From contig JAHCJP010000005.1 of NCBI GenBank assembly GCA_026126205.1, positions 1 to 64,000 on the forward strand: a stretch of 64,000 nt of DNA, given 5' to 3'. Under the pieces are notes generated by a model. That model had not been told where the DNA came from. It made no database searches and worked only from the letters and a program-made list of their open reading frames with translations. Positions within the stretch are counted from its first letter, which is position 1. Every line of letters begins with the position of its first letter. Positions 15,705 to 26,236 of this stretch are shown here, piece by piece. A program made the position numbers and the translations under genes. Source of the DNA: Maricaulaceae bacterium (GTDB taxonomy: Bacteria > Pseudomonadota > Alphaproteobacteria > Caulobacterales > Maricaulaceae).

Positions 15705-18700
15705 CTAACGCGCTGCGGCGCGCTCCAGGCGGTCGAGCATCACGGCGTCAATTCGCCCGGTGCGGGCGAGATCGTGATCGGCCTCGAACGCCAGGATCGC
15801 ATCGCGGGTGCGCGGGCCGGTCGCGCCGTCGGCGGGACCGGGGTCATAGCCCAGCGCCGCCAGAAGCTGCTGCGCCCGCTGAATGGCCAGGGAGTCGAGA
15901 GGGGAAGGCTCGCCCCAGCGAAGGTTCCGGTAAACGCCGTTCGCCTCTTCGTTCAGCGGGCGGGGGCGGAAATTGGTGGCCACCGCCGCGGCTTCTGCCC
16001 GGACCGGTTCTGGCAGCGTGCGGGCGATGGCGGCGGCGCGCTCGGCCGCTGCACGGTCGCCGCCGGCGGCGGCGATCGAATACCAGGCGTAGGCGTCCGC
16101 CGCGCTTTCGGGACGGCCAAGACCCTGTTCAAACAGCAGCGCCAGATTGAACTGCGAGTCCGGCAGACCCAGCAGCGCCGCCTGTTCGAACCAGTCGGCG
16201 GCCTGGGCGTAGTCCTGCGTTGCGCCAACGCCCTGGGCGAACATGACGCCGAGATTATGCATCGCCTGGCGATGGCCGGCGTTGGCGGCTTGTTCAGACC
16301 AGCGGCGCGCGGCTTCCAGGTCCGCGGTCACGCCCGCGCCGGTCTCCAGCAATTTCGAATAGCGGTACTGGGCGGCGGGCACGCCCTGCTCGGCCGCGCG
16401 GCGCAGCAGTGCGGCGGCGGCGGTGGTATCGCCGGCCTGCAGGCGCGCCATGCCCAACTGGTAGCGGGCGACCGGGTCCCCGGCGGCGGCGGCTTCCTCC
16501 AGCGTTGGAGCGCGGCGCGGTGCGTCTGTCAGCACAGCTGCGCGCACAGAGCTTTGGCCGGGTTCCTGCGCCGCGGCGCTGGCCGGCATGACGGCTGGTG
16601 CTTCGCCGGACTCCTGCGCGGTTTCCGTGGATTCTGGCGCGGGGTCAGCGTCGGCCGTGCTTTCAGAGGCTGCATCCCCCACCGGTTCGGCGGGGGTGTC
16701 AGCGACGGTTTCAGATGCGCCTTCCGTTACAGTTTCCGGCGAGGGCGCGGTCAGCACAGTGGTGTCGATCGCAGCCGGACGGGCTGTCTGTCGTCCGGTC
16801 ATGCCATCCAGAAACAGCATGGCGGCGGCGGAGCCTATGGCGAGAAAACCGAGAATGCTGGCGGCGATCAGGATGGTCTTGCCGCGCCCGCCGCTTTCGC
16901 CTGATTCATAGGCGGCGTAACTGGCGTTAGCGGAATGCCGGCTGCGGTTGCGCGCTGCGGCGAGGAAGTCCGCATCCGCGGTGGCGCCGAGGCGGGGCTC
17001 GCGCGCGGCCTTTGAGCGGCGGTTGTCGGGCGGATTGACGGTTGCGGCGTCCGCGCGCATGTCGGCGCGGACCTCGGCCCGGGTTGCGGCGGGGCTGGCG
17101 GCGGTTTCGGGGTAATAGCTCCGCCAGGGGTCGGGAGTCCGCGGCGTTCCGGCTGCAGGCGCAGCGTCCTCGGCGATCAGGAAGGGGTCGCCCTCGGCCT
17201 CGTTCGCGCCAAAGCCGGCCGGGGTTTCGGCCTCCGGCGGCGGTGATAACGGCGTGTCGAAATCCAAGGCCTCAACTGCGGCGGCGCGGGGTCTGCTGGC
17301 GCTCTTGGGCGCAGCGGCTTCGATCGACTGTTGTTCGATCTTCTCAAGCCGGTCGGCGAGAGCGTTCATCGCACGCTGTACTGGCGACAGCGCCGCCTCG
17401 GTCTCCTGCCGGGCGGCGTTCAGCTTCTCGTGTACGCCAGCCATGGCCTTTTCGATATGCTCGGCGGTGCGGCGCTCACTCTGGCGCAGGCGCGCTTCCA
17501 GTTCCTGCTCCTTGGAGGCGGTCTCCATGCGGCGCACCGCCTCGTCGACGCGCTTTTCGGCCGCGGCGGCGAGTTCGCCAGACCGCTGCTCGGCGCGGCC
17601 GATGCGCTCACCCAAAGTTTCGCCGAGGCGCGCTACTTCCTCGCCGACTTTCTGCACAGCGGCGCGATTCTCGTCACGCAGGCTGTCCAGCTTCTGGTCC
17701 AGATCGCGTCCGGCGCGGCCGCCCGCCTCGGCGACGAGGCCGCGGGTCTCGATCTGCCGCAGGCGGGCGTCGAGAGCGCGGGCGAGGCGCGCCACCTCCG
17801 TCCCGGTGCGCGACAGCGCCTCGGCGTGCCGGGCGTCAGCCTCGGCGATGCGGCGCTCGGCGGCGGCCATCGCTTGCTCCAGCCGCTCGACGCGCGGCTC
17901 GGAAACGGCGGTCTCCAGTTCGCGCGCCACCTCGGCGCGGGTGCGGGCGACAATCTCGGCCAGCTCGTCCGACAGCGAGTCGAACCGGCGCTCCATGTCC
18001 AGACCACCGTCGAAAGCGGGGCGCGTTTCCAGGCTGCGCAAGCGCGATTCCAGCCGCGCGATGGATTCATCCAGCGTACGGGCGGCGTCATTGGTCAGGC
18101 GTTCGGCGGTTTCGACGCGGCGGCGCAGGCGATCGACCGCGCCGTGCAGGCCGAACAGCGCCTGGCCTGTGTCGCGCTCGCGCCCGGCGGAGCGGGCGAC
18201 GCGATGATCCAGTCCCTGGGCTTTCGTCTCCAGCGCCTGCAGGCGGCTGGACAGGCTGCGCGAGGCGCGTTCCGCCGCCTCCCTGATCTGGCGGGCCTCG
18301 GCCTCGGTCTCATCAAGCCGGGCGCCGGTTTCAGTCTCGGTATGGTAGAGGCGTCTGGCCAGCTTGCCGAAAGCAGTCTCGACGGCCTGCAAGGCCTGCG
18401 GCGCGCCGCCCGGTCCGTTTTCCTGCTCAAGCTTCTCGACCCGTCCGGCCAGGGCTTTCGAAGTCGCCTCGGCGCGGGTCAGCGCCTCCCTGGCTTCGCG
18501 AACCTCGTCAACCGCGCCCTCGGTGTTCTCCACCCGACGGGCCAGTTCGACCACAGAGCGGCCGACGTTGGTCAATGCGGCGCCAGAGCGTTGCTCTGCG
18601 CTTTCGATACGGTCGGTGAGGCGTTCGACCATGGCGCGCAAATGCCCGTCATCCTCGCCACTGCGGCTGGCTCCGCCGCCGCCGGAGAATCCGGGGAAGC

Positions 18701-18875
18701 CTTCCAGTGAGCGCTCCCAGCGTGGGGAGTCGGGGTCGTCATCGGGGCCATCGTCGAGGATGACGCGGTTCAGCCATTCGCCCAGCGTCATGCCCTCCCG
18801 GCGGGCCGCGCTCTTGGCGCGGGCACGGGCGCGGGGGTCTATCCCTTTGACGCTCCACGGTCCCCCGGAGGACAT
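15705..18875 (-). CDS. podJ: PodJ-like polar localisation factor (coiled coil, TM, SEL1, PG-binding)
   Basis: A 1056-aa protein with the PodJ layout. The N-terminal motif WSVKGIDPRARARAKSAARR (about 7-26) is followed by GMTLGEWLNRVI, then about 500 residues of coiled coil rich in E/R/A. One TM helix (KTILIAASILGFLAIGSAAA, about 690) follows, then a periplasmic Pro/Thr/Glu linker, four SEL1-like TPR repeats (about 820-960) and a C-terminal peptidoglycan-binding domain (IQRAQQLLAALGYDPGPADG). In Caulobacter PodJ organises the flagellar/pili pole and is cut in the periplasm. A CtrA-like box lies upstream. It could be a generic SEL1 coiled-coil paralogue. Confidence 0.75.
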   Translation of the reverse strand: MSSGGPWSVKGIDPRARARAKSAARREGMTLGEWLNRVILDDGPDDDPDSPRWERSLEGFPGFSGGGGASRSGEDDGHLRAMVERLTDRIESAEQRSGAALTNVGRSVVELARRVENTEGAVDEVREAREALTRAEATSKALAGRVEKLEQENGPGGAPQALQAVETAFGKLARRLYHTETETGARLDETEAEARQIREAAERASRSLSSRLQALETKAQGLDHRVARSAGRERDTGQALFGLHGAVDRLRRRVETAERLTNDAARTLDESIARLESRLRSLETRPAFDGGLDMERRFDSLSDELAEIVARTRAEVARELETAVSEPRVERLEQAMAAAERRIAEADARHAEALSRTGTEVARLARALDARLRQIETRGLVAEAGGRAGRDLDQKLDSLRDENRAAVQKVGEEVARLGETLGERIGRAEQRSGELAAAAEKRVDEAVRRMETASKEQELEARLRQSERRTAEHIEKAMAGVHEKLNAARQETEAALSPVQRAMNALADRLEKIEQQSIEAAAPKSASRPRAAAVEALDFDTPLSPPPEAETPAGFGANEAEGDPFLIAEDAAPAAGTPRTPDPWRSYYPETAASPAATRAEVRADMRADAATVNPPDNRRSKAAREPRLGATADADFLAAARNRSRHSANASYAAYESGESGGRGKTILIAASILGFLAIGSAAAMLFLDGMTGRQTARPAAIDTTVLTAPSPETVTEGASETVADTPAEPVGDAASESTADADPAPESTETAQESGEAPAVMPASAAAQEPGQSSVRAAVLTDAPRRAPTLEEAAAAGDPVARYQLGMARLQAGDTTAAAALLRRAAEQGVPAAQYRYSKLLETGAGVTADLEAARRWSEQAANAGHRQAMHNLGVMFAQGVGATQDYAQAADWFEQAALLGLPDSQFNLALLFEQGLGRPESAADAYAWYSIAAAGGDRAAAERAAAIARTLPEPVRAEAAAVATNFRPRPLNEEANGVYRNLRWGEPSPLDSLAIQRAQQLLAALGYDPGPADGATGPRTRDAILAFEADHDLARTGRIDAVMLDRLERAAAR

Positions 18876-18916
18876 CCGAATCGTTCTCCCCGACTTTGGT
18901 CAACGGTATCGGCCGG

Positions 18917-18931
18917 TTAATATTGTGTAAA
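18917..18931 (-). promoter_or_regulatory. CtrA-like box upstream of podJ-like gene
   Basis: TTAA-N7-TAAA at 18917-18931, one mismatch from the CtrA consensus TTAA-N7-TTAA, 42 bp before the start codon. Motif resemblance only. The region 18932-19050 also holds several GTTAA words. Confidence 0.3.
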
Positions 18932-19050
18932 CCGAATGGCAGCCCACCAGATGTAGTGTTTCCACAGGGGATTCAGGCTGCGCCGCGCGCCATTGACCCG
19001 ACGATAAAGGTTAATGACCGCCGATCCGGTTAACGTGTGGTAAAAACCTG

Positions 19051-20865
19051 TTAACGGCCGGGCGTTGCGTGAGCGAAAAACTCAGGCGCCAGAAGCTCCA
19101 GATTGGCCTCTATAAGCTCCACATGCGCCAGCATGGGGCTATCCGCAGCTGCTGGAACGGAGCGTCCGAGATCGAAAACCGCCCAAGCGCCGGCATAGTC
19201 GGCGCCGCCGATCAGCATTTCGCCCAGCCGGGCGTAAATCATAGGCGCGTAGGGATCCGCCTCCAGCGCGTCGGCCATCAATCCGGCAGGGTCAAGATCG
19301 GGATATTCCTCTGCGCCTTCCTCGCCCCAGGCGGCCAGTTCGTTGGCGACGATCAGCGCGGCGGCGGCTCCGGCAAGACCAGGCGCGCCGAGATAGGGGG
19401 TCAGTCCGGCGACGGCGCGGGCGTGGTTACGGGCAGGCAGTGCGGCGAGCGCGCCGAACAGGGCTTCGAAATCCGCATTTCCTAGCGCCGCAGCGGCTAT
19501 GCGTCCCGCCTCGGCGCAGATCGGGCGGGCTACGGCTTCTGGCGGGCAGGGACCGGAATGAGCGGTTTCCTGCCAGGCGATCAGGTAAGCATGGTCAAGC
19601 GCGCCGCGGGCGCGGGCGGCGTTGATCGCGCCCAGAAATGTGTCGGGTCCGGGCGCTCCTCCGGCCTGTTCCCGCACGGCGGCCAGCATCACCGGCCCGA
19701 TCCGCCCGGTCATGTATGGCCCGCCAGGCAAGCGGGGCCGGGCGGCCGGATTCAGCGGGAAGGCGGGGTTCGCTTCCGATGTGGATGACGCCAGAGTCCA
19801 TACCTCACGGCGGCCCTGCGGGCTGTTGGGGCTAAACACGACGAACTCGAACCGCTCTGGCAGGCTGTCTTCGGCTTGCAGCACGGCCAACGCATCGGGG
19901 TGCACCGGCAGGGCGTGACGCATCCAGGCCAGGAACAGCGCGCGGGCGCGTGCGTCCGCTGCGCTTTCAGGTTCGGGCGCTTCGTCAGGCCCGGGCGCAG
20001 GGGTTTCGTCGTCTTCCGCTGGCGTGGCGCGCGCAGTGGCGACCGCCTCGGCGTCGCCACGCAGCAGGCTGGCGATGTCCAGCGCGGCGAGGCCGGTCAT
20101 TGGCGCTGTTGCCGGCGCCACAGCTTCGACCTGATCACGTTCGGCGTCTTCGTCTTCGTTCAGGGCCGCGCCCGCGTCGACGGGCAGAGCGTAGACCAGA
20201 ACGTCATCGTCAAGGGTCGAGACGCGAACTTCGCCCTCCGACCTTGCAATCACCACCTCAGCGGCCTGCATGCGCAGACCCATGTCGGCCTCCAGCCAGA
20301 AGCGGTCGAACACCAGTTCTGGCCCAAAGGCGATCTCGTCCAGCGATCCGCCGCGCGTGAAGGCGATGAAATGGTCCATGCGCCGGCGCACATCGCCATG
20401 GATGGAGCGGTTCACGAATGTGCGCGCTTCTGGGTCCGGCGTGAGGATTCGCGCCAGGAGGAAATCATAGATCACCGGGTCGGCGCGGCCGCTGTCGCTG
20501 ACGAAACCGTCACCGATCACCAGGGTGCGCTCGGCCGCAGGTTCAAGCTGCGCGCCGCCGAGGCTGAACCGCTCCACCCGCCATACCTGGCGCAGGGCGG
20601 GAGCGGGTTCGCCTTCCGCCGCCGCCTCGGCGCGCAGGGCGAGATAGGCCCGCGCGGTCAGGTGCGGCGGCGCGAAGGGGCGGGGTGTGTCTTCCTCTGC
20701 GGCCTCGGCCGGGACCACCGGCGTTTCGCCGCTTTCCGGCTCTTCCAACAGGTCCCGATACTCGGGAGTGACGAAAATCGGCGGGCGGTCGCGCAGGGTC
20801 ACACCCTGGGCCAGCGCTGGCGCGGCGAGAAGCAGGGCGGCGGCGAGAGTTACGATCAGGCGCAT
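19051..20865 (-). CDS. secreted hypothetical protein, 604 aa
   Basis: A Sec signal peptide (MRLIVTLAAALLLAAPALAQ, cleavage after ALA-Q) starts the protein. The rest is soluble, acidic and Ala-rich. A Glu-rich low-complexity segment spans residues about 250-330. The N-terminal domain has RTLVIGDGFVSDS and a beta-rich pattern, and the C-terminal 150 residues look TPR-like (PYAPMIYARLGEMLIGGADY). I do not recognise the family. ATG 20865 was chosen for the signal peptide. An in-frame start 25 codons upstream would bury it. It stands divergent from the MerR/beta-oxidation operon. Confidence 0.7.
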   Translation of the reverse strand: MRLIVTLAAALLLAAPALAQGVTLRDRPPIFVTPEYRDLLEEPESGETPVVPAEAAEEDTPRPFAPPHLTARAYLALRAEAAAEGEPAPALRQVWRVERFSLGGAQLEPAAERTLVIGDGFVSDSGRADPVIYDFLLARILTPDPEARTFVNRSIHGDVRRRMDHFIAFTRGGSLDEIAFGPELVFDRFWLEADMGLRMQAAEVVIARSEGEVRVSTLDDDVLVYALPVDAGAALNEDEDAERDQVEAVAPATAPMTGLAALDIASLLRGDAEAVATARATPAEDDETPAPGPDEAPEPESAADARARALFLAWMRHALPVHPDALAVLQAEDSLPERFEFVVFSPNSPQGRREVWTLASSTSEANPAFPLNPAARPRLPGGPYMTGRIGPVMLAAVREQAGGAPGPDTFLGAINAARARGALDHAYLIAWQETAHSGPCPPEAVARPICAEAGRIAAAALGNADFEALFGALAALPARNHARAVAGLTPYLGAPGLAGAAAALIVANELAAWGEEGAEEYPDLDPAGLMADALEADPYAPMIYARLGEMLIGGADYAGAWAVFDLGRSVPAAADSPMLAHVELIEANLELLAPEFFAHATPGR

Positions 20866-20978
20866 GATAGAACGTGGTTTTTCACGGGCGGACTGTGGCG
20901 CATCATACGCGCGCCGAAAAGGGCGCCACGTGATTTTCAACAGCGGTGATTGCGATTGTCACACGTTAGTCACAAAAC

Positions 20979-21012
20979 TTACGTTGACGTTCACGTAAAC
21001 AAAAGTTAGAAA
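20979..21012 (+). promoter_or_regulatory. MerR-operon promoter with ACGT palindrome
   Basis: TTACGT-N8-ACGTAA (20979-20998) overlaps the -35 TTGACG (20984-20989). A -10 TAGAAA follows at 21007-21012 (17-nt spacer). The predicted transcript start falls at the MerR ATG (21019), and no SD is present. This fits autoregulation by the MerR protein and a leaderless mRNA. Confidence 0.5.
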
Positions 21013-21018
21013 CCGCGC

Positions 21019-21498
21019 ATGACCAAGCTGGCCGCCCGCGCGGAGCATTCGATCCGCGACCTGTCCCGCGAATTCGGGGTGACGGCGCGCGCGCTGCGCT
21101 TTTACGAACAGAAGGGTTTGCTGACGCCGCTGCGCCGCGGCGCAGCGCGCATCTACGCCGCTGCCGACAGGGCGCGCTTGGCGCTGATCCTGCGTGGCAA
21201 GCGGGTTGGCTTCTCGCTGGATGAAATCCGCGAGATGCTGGATCTTGAGGCCATCGACCAGGGCGGCCGTGCGCATCTGACCGCCGCCATCGACCGCTTC
21301 CGTGGCCGCATTTCGGCGCTTGAACGCCAGCGCGAGGACATCGACGCCGCCATCGCGGAGCTGGAGGCCGGCTGCACCTGGATGGAAGAGCGGCTGAATG
21401 ACCGCGAGCCGCCCGAACACATCAAGCGCCGCGCCAAAGCCTTCGAGGCGCTGGCCGCCGCGCGCCTGCATGAATGGACCGGGGCCGCCCCGGAATAG
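21019..21498 (+). CDS. MerR-family regulator of the beta-oxidation operon (LiuR-like)
   Basis: A 159-aa regulator with an N-terminal winged HTH (HSIRDLSREFGVTARALRFY, about 10-29, then EQKGLLTPLRRG) and a long coiled-coil dimerisation helix. It lacks the conserved Cys set of metal-sensing MerR proteins; its only Cys is in the helix (AGCTWMEER). LiuR-type MerR regulators control acyl-CoA degradation genes in Proteobacteria. The position as first gene before two acyl-CoA dehydrogenases supports that role. The ligand is unknown, probably an acyl-CoA. Confidence 0.85.
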   Translation: MTKLAARAEHSIRDLSREFGVTARALRFYEQKGLLTPLRRGAARIYAAADRARLALILRGKRVGFSLDEIREMLDLEAIDQGGRAHLTAAIDRFRGRISALERQREDIDAAIAELEAGCTWMEERLNDREPPEHIKRRAKAFEALAAARLHEWTGAAPE

Positions 21499-21544
21499 GA
21501 ATCAATCCCCGGCCGGGCCGGGAGGACTTTGGGAGAGGAAAGAC

Positions 21545-23335
21545 ATGCCCAGCTATCGCGCCCCGGTTCGGGATTATCGCTTTCTGCTGCATGAGGTTCT
21601 GGACCTGTCGCAATACGCAAACCTGCCCGGTTTCGCCGATGCGCCCGCAGATCTGATCGACGCCATTCTGGACGAGGCGGCGAAGCTGGCCGAAGGGGTG
21701 CTGGCGCCGCTGAACCGTGTTGGCGACACCGAGGGCTGCAAGCGCGCCGGCGATGGATCGGTGACGACGCCGAAGGGCTTCAAGGACGCCTACAAACAGT
21801 TTTCCGAGGGCGGCTGGCTGAGCCTGTCTCACGACCCGCAGTATGGCGGGCAGGGCTTGCCGCATGTGCTGGGCCTGGCGGTGGCCGAGACCTTCTCCGG
21901 CGCCAACATGGCGTTCGGCATGTATCCGGGCCTGACCGGAGGGGCCAGCCGAGCCTTGCTGGCCGGCGGGTCCGACGAGCAGAAAGACCTCTATCTGCCG
22001 AAAATGGTCAGCGGCGAATGGACCGGCACCATGAACCTGACCGAGCCGCATTGTGGCACGGACCTGGGCCTTTTGCGCACCAAGGCAGTTCCGCAGGCTG
22101 ACGGCAGCTACAAGATCACCGGCCAGAAGATCTGGATTTCTTCGGGCGAGCACGACCTGTCGAACAACATCATCCATCTGGTGCTGGCGCGCATCGAGGG
22201 CGCGCCGGAGGGGGTTAAGGGCATTTCGCTGTTCGTGGTTCCCAAGTTCATCCCCGACGAGAATGGCGAGCCGGGCGAACGCAACAGCCTGGTCTGCGGC
22301 GGGCTGGAAGAGAAGATGGGCATCCATGGCAACTCCACCTGCGTCATGAATTATGACGGGGCGACCGGCTGGCTGGTCGGCGAGGAGAACAAGGGCCTGC
22401 GCATCATGTTCGTGATGATGAACGAGGCCCGTCTGGGCGTCGGCCTGCAGGGGCTGGCGGTGGCCGAGGCCGCCTATCAGAACTCGCTGGCCTTTGCGAA
22501 GGAGCGCCTGCAGATGCGCGCCCTGACCGGCCCGAAGAATCCCGACGGCCCGGCCGATCCGATCATCGTGCATCCTGACGTCCGCCGGATGCTGATGGAC
22601 CAGAAATGCTTCATCGAGGCCGCCCGCGCGCTGGTCACCTGGACGGCGCTGCACGGCGATCTGGAACATGTCTCCGACGACGAGGGCCAGCGCGAGAAGA
22701 GCGGCGATTACATGGCGCTGCTGACCCCGGTGATCAAAGCCTATCTGACCGACAAGGGCTTCCTGTCGGTCTCCAACGGGCTGCAGGTGTTCGGCGGTTC
22801 GGGCTATGTTGAGGAATGGGGGATGAGCCAGTTCCTGCGCGATTCCCGCATCACCCTGATCTATGAAGGCACCAACGGCATCCAGGCGCTGGACCTGGTC
22901 GGCCGAAAGCTGGCCATGAACGGCATGCGCCCCATCACCAGCTTCTTCAATGAGATCGACGCCTTCGCGGCGGGCGAGGACGCCGACGCCCGCGTCAAAC
23001 CATTCCTTGAGGGGCTGGCCGAAACCAAGAAGGCCCTGCACGAGGCGACCGACTGGCTGGTCGAAAACGGGCTGAAGAATTTCGATAACGCCGGCGCCTC
23101 CAGCCATGATTATCTGCAGCTCTTCGGCCTGACGATGCTCAGCTACATGTGGGCGAGGATGGCGAAGACGGCGGCGGCGAAGATCGCCGAAGGGACGGAC
23201 GATCCTTATTATGAGACCAAGCTGAAAACCGGCCGCTACTTCCTCGACCGCTGGCTGCCCGAGGCGCAGATGCATCTCGGCAAGGTCAGGGCCGGGGCGG
23301 AGTCGATGATGGCCCTCGACGCGGAGGCGATGTGA
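21545..23335 (+). CDS. acyl-CoA dehydrogenase, ~600-aa FadE-type
   Basis: A 596-aa flavoenzyme for the first step of beta-oxidation. The N-terminal PSYRAPVRDYRFLLHEV is typical of the long alphaproteobacterial form. The middle domain carries MNLTEPHCGTDLGLLRTKA and the FAD-binding IWISSGEHDLS. The catalytic Glu is in IYEGTNGIQALDLVGRK (about residue 441), followed by the extra C-terminal helical domain. ATG 21545 follows GGGAGAGG at good spacing. Its stop overlaps the next dehydrogenase start (TGATG). Confidence 0.93.
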   Translation: MPSYRAPVRDYRFLLHEVLDLSQYANLPGFADAPADLIDAILDEAAKLAEGVLAPLNRVGDTEGCKRAGDGSVTTPKGFKDAYKQFSEGGWLSLSHDPQYGGQGLPHVLGLAVAETFSGANMAFGMYPGLTGGASRALLAGGSDEQKDLYLPKMVSGEWTGTMNLTEPHCGTDLGLLRTKAVPQADGSYKITGQKIWISSGEHDLSNNIIHLVLARIEGAPEGVKGISLFVVPKFIPDENGEPGERNSLVCGGLEEKMGIHGNSTCVMNYDGATGWLVGEENKGLRIMFVMMNEARLGVGLQGLAVAEAAYQNSLAFAKERLQMRALTGPKNPDGPADPIIVHPDVRRMLMDQKCFIEAARALVTWTALHGDLEHVSDDEGQREKSGDYMALLTPVIKAYLTDKGFLSVSNGLQVFGGSGYVEEWGMSQFLRDSRITLIYEGTNGIQALDLVGRKLAMNGMRPITSFFNEIDAFAAGEDADARVKPFLEGLAETKKALHEATDWLVENGLKNFDNAGASSHDYLQLFGLTMLSYMWARMAKTAAAKIAEGTDDPYYETKLKTGRYFLDRWLPEAQMHLGKVRAGAESMMALDAEAM

Positions 23336-24498
23336 TGAGCGACCCCCTGAACGTTCCCAAGCCCGAATGGCTGGACCGCGAGGATGTGAACATCTTCTCC
23401 GACGCCGTGCGCGGCTTCGTTGAGAAGGAAATCACCCCCCACGGCGACCGGTTCGAGAAACAGGGCATCGTCGACCGCGAGATCTGGAACAAGGCCGGCG
23501 CGGCGGGAATTCTGGTTCCGGCCTGCCCGGAGGAGTATGGCGGCGCCGGCGGCGACTGGCGCCATGACTACGCCTTCCATATGGCGGTGGCGGAACTGGG
23601 GGCCGACGGCTGGGGCGCCTCGCTGCACAACTCCATCGTCGCGCCCTATGTCTGGCACTACGGCTCTGAAGAGCAGAAGAAGGACTGGCTGCCGAAACTG
23701 GTCAGCGGCGAATATGTCGGCGCCATCGCGATGACGGAGCCGGGGGCGGGTTCCGACCTGCAAGGGGTCAAGACCACGGCCAAGAAGGACGGCAACGGCT
23801 ACGTCATCAACGGCGCCAAGACCTTCATCACCAATGGCGGCACGGCGAATTTCATCATCGTGGTGGCCAAGACCGATCCCGGCGCCGGCCATCAGGGGGT
23901 GTCGCTGTTCTGCGTCGAGACCGACGGGCTGGAGGGGTTCCGGCGCGGCCGTCTGCTCGACAAGGTGGGCATGAAGGGCCAGGACACGGCCGAGCTGTTC
24001 TTCGACAACGTCAAGGTTCCGGCCAGCGCCCTGCTGGGGCCGGAAGAGGGGCAGGGCTTCGTCCAGCTGATGCAGCAACTGCCGCAGGAGCGCTTGCAGA
24101 TTGCGGTGCAGGCCGTGGGCATGATGAAGCGCGCCCTGCGCGAGACCATCGCCTATGTCAAAGAGCGCAACGCCTTCGGCAAGCCGGTGATCGCCTTCCA
24201 GAACACCCAGTTCAAACTGGCCGAGCTGAAGACCCAGGCGACCATCGCCGAGGTGTTCTGTCACCACTGCTCGGAACGCCTGCTGGCCGGAACGCTGGAC
24301 GCGCCGACGGCGGCGATGGCCAAATACTGGGTCACCGATGTCCAGTGCGCGCTGATCGACGAATGCGTCCAGCTGCATGGCGGCTATGGCTATATGAACG
24401 AATACCCCGTCGCGCGCATGTGGCGGGACTCGCGGGTGCAGCGCATCTATGGCGGCACCAACGAGATCATGAAGCTGCTGATTTCGCGGACGCTGTAG
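23335..24498 (+). CDS. acyl-CoA dehydrogenase, LCAD-like
   Basis: A 387-aa cytosolic flavoenzyme. AMTEPGAGSDLQGVKTTA and KTFITNGG form the substrate/FAD region, and the C-terminus is IYGGTNEIMKLLISRTL. The position used by FadE for its catalytic Glu is Gly here (IYGGTNE). As in the LCAD branch, the base is most likely the Glu of LPQERLQIA (about residue 246). The ATG at 23335 overlaps the preceding stop; a GTG 3 nt earlier is possible. The two dehydrogenases probably differ in chain-length preference. Confidence 0.92.
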   Translation: MSDPLNVPKPEWLDREDVNIFSDAVRGFVEKEITPHGDRFEKQGIVDREIWNKAGAAGILVPACPEEYGGAGGDWRHDYAFHMAVAELGADGWGASLHNSIVAPYVWHYGSEEQKKDWLPKLVSGEYVGAIAMTEPGAGSDLQGVKTTAKKDGNGYVINGAKTFITNGGTANFIIVVAKTDPGAGHQGVSLFCVETDGLEGFRRGRLLDKVGMKGQDTAELFFDNVKVPASALLGPEEGQGFVQLMQQLPQERLQIAVQAVGMMKRALRETIAYVKERNAFGKPVIAFQNTQFKLAELKTQATIAEVFCHHCSERLLAGTLDAPTAAMAKYWVTDVQCALIDECVQLHGGYGYMNEYPVARMWRDSRVQRIYGGTNEIMKLLISRTL

Positions 24499-24505
24499 GC
24501 GGGCG

Positions 24506-24982
24506 ATGAGCGAACATACCGCCCATATCCGCTGGCGCAGGGGGGATCAGGATTTCCTCTCCGGCCGCTATTCGCGCGTACACGAGATCGCCTTCGACGG
24601 CGGCGCGACGCTGAAAGGCTCGCCCGCGCCGTCGGTGGTGGCGCCGCCGATGTCGGACCCCGAAGGGGTGGACCCGGAAGAGGCTTTCGTCGCCGCGCTG
24701 TCGGCCTGCCACATGCTGTTCTTCGTCTCGCTGGCGGCCAAGAAGCGCTTCGTGGTCGACGAATATGACGACCGCGCCGCCGGCTGGCTGGGCAAGACCG
24801 AAGACGGCAAGACCTGGATGACGAAGGTGGAGCTGCGCCCCTTCGTGCGCTTTTCCGGCGACCGCCTGCCCAGCGCCGATGACATCGCGCAGATCCACCA
24901 CCTCGCCCACGAACACTGCTTCATCGCCAATTCGGTGAAAACCGAGGTGACGGTGGCGCACCGCAACGAACCGCACACCTGA
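24506..24982 (+). CDS. OsmC-family protein
   Basis: A 158-aa protein of the OsmC/Ohr fold. The two redox Cys positions are visible in [13 protein letters not shown] (about residue 72) and [14 protein letters not shown] (about residue 135). OsmC/Ohr proteins reduce organic or fatty-acid hydroperoxides at the expense of lipoylated partners. The location between an acyl-CoA dehydrogenase (7 nt) and the thiolase (13 nt) suggests protection against lipid peroxides during fatty-acid oxidation, which is an inference from context. Confidence 0.85.
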   Translation: MSEHTAHIRWRRGDQDFLSGRYSRVHEIAFDGGATLKGSPAPSVVAPPMSDPEGVDPEEAFVAALSACHMLFFVSLAAKKRFVVDEYDDRAAGWLGKTEDGKTWMTKVELRPFVRFSGDRLPSADDIAQIHHLAHEHCFIANSVKTEVTVAHRNEPHT

Positions 24983-24995
24983 AGGGAGCCTCCCG

Positions 24996-26204
<1,209 letters not shown>

Positions 26205-26236
26205 GTGAGGGCCCCACAATGATGACTAAGGAGGTG

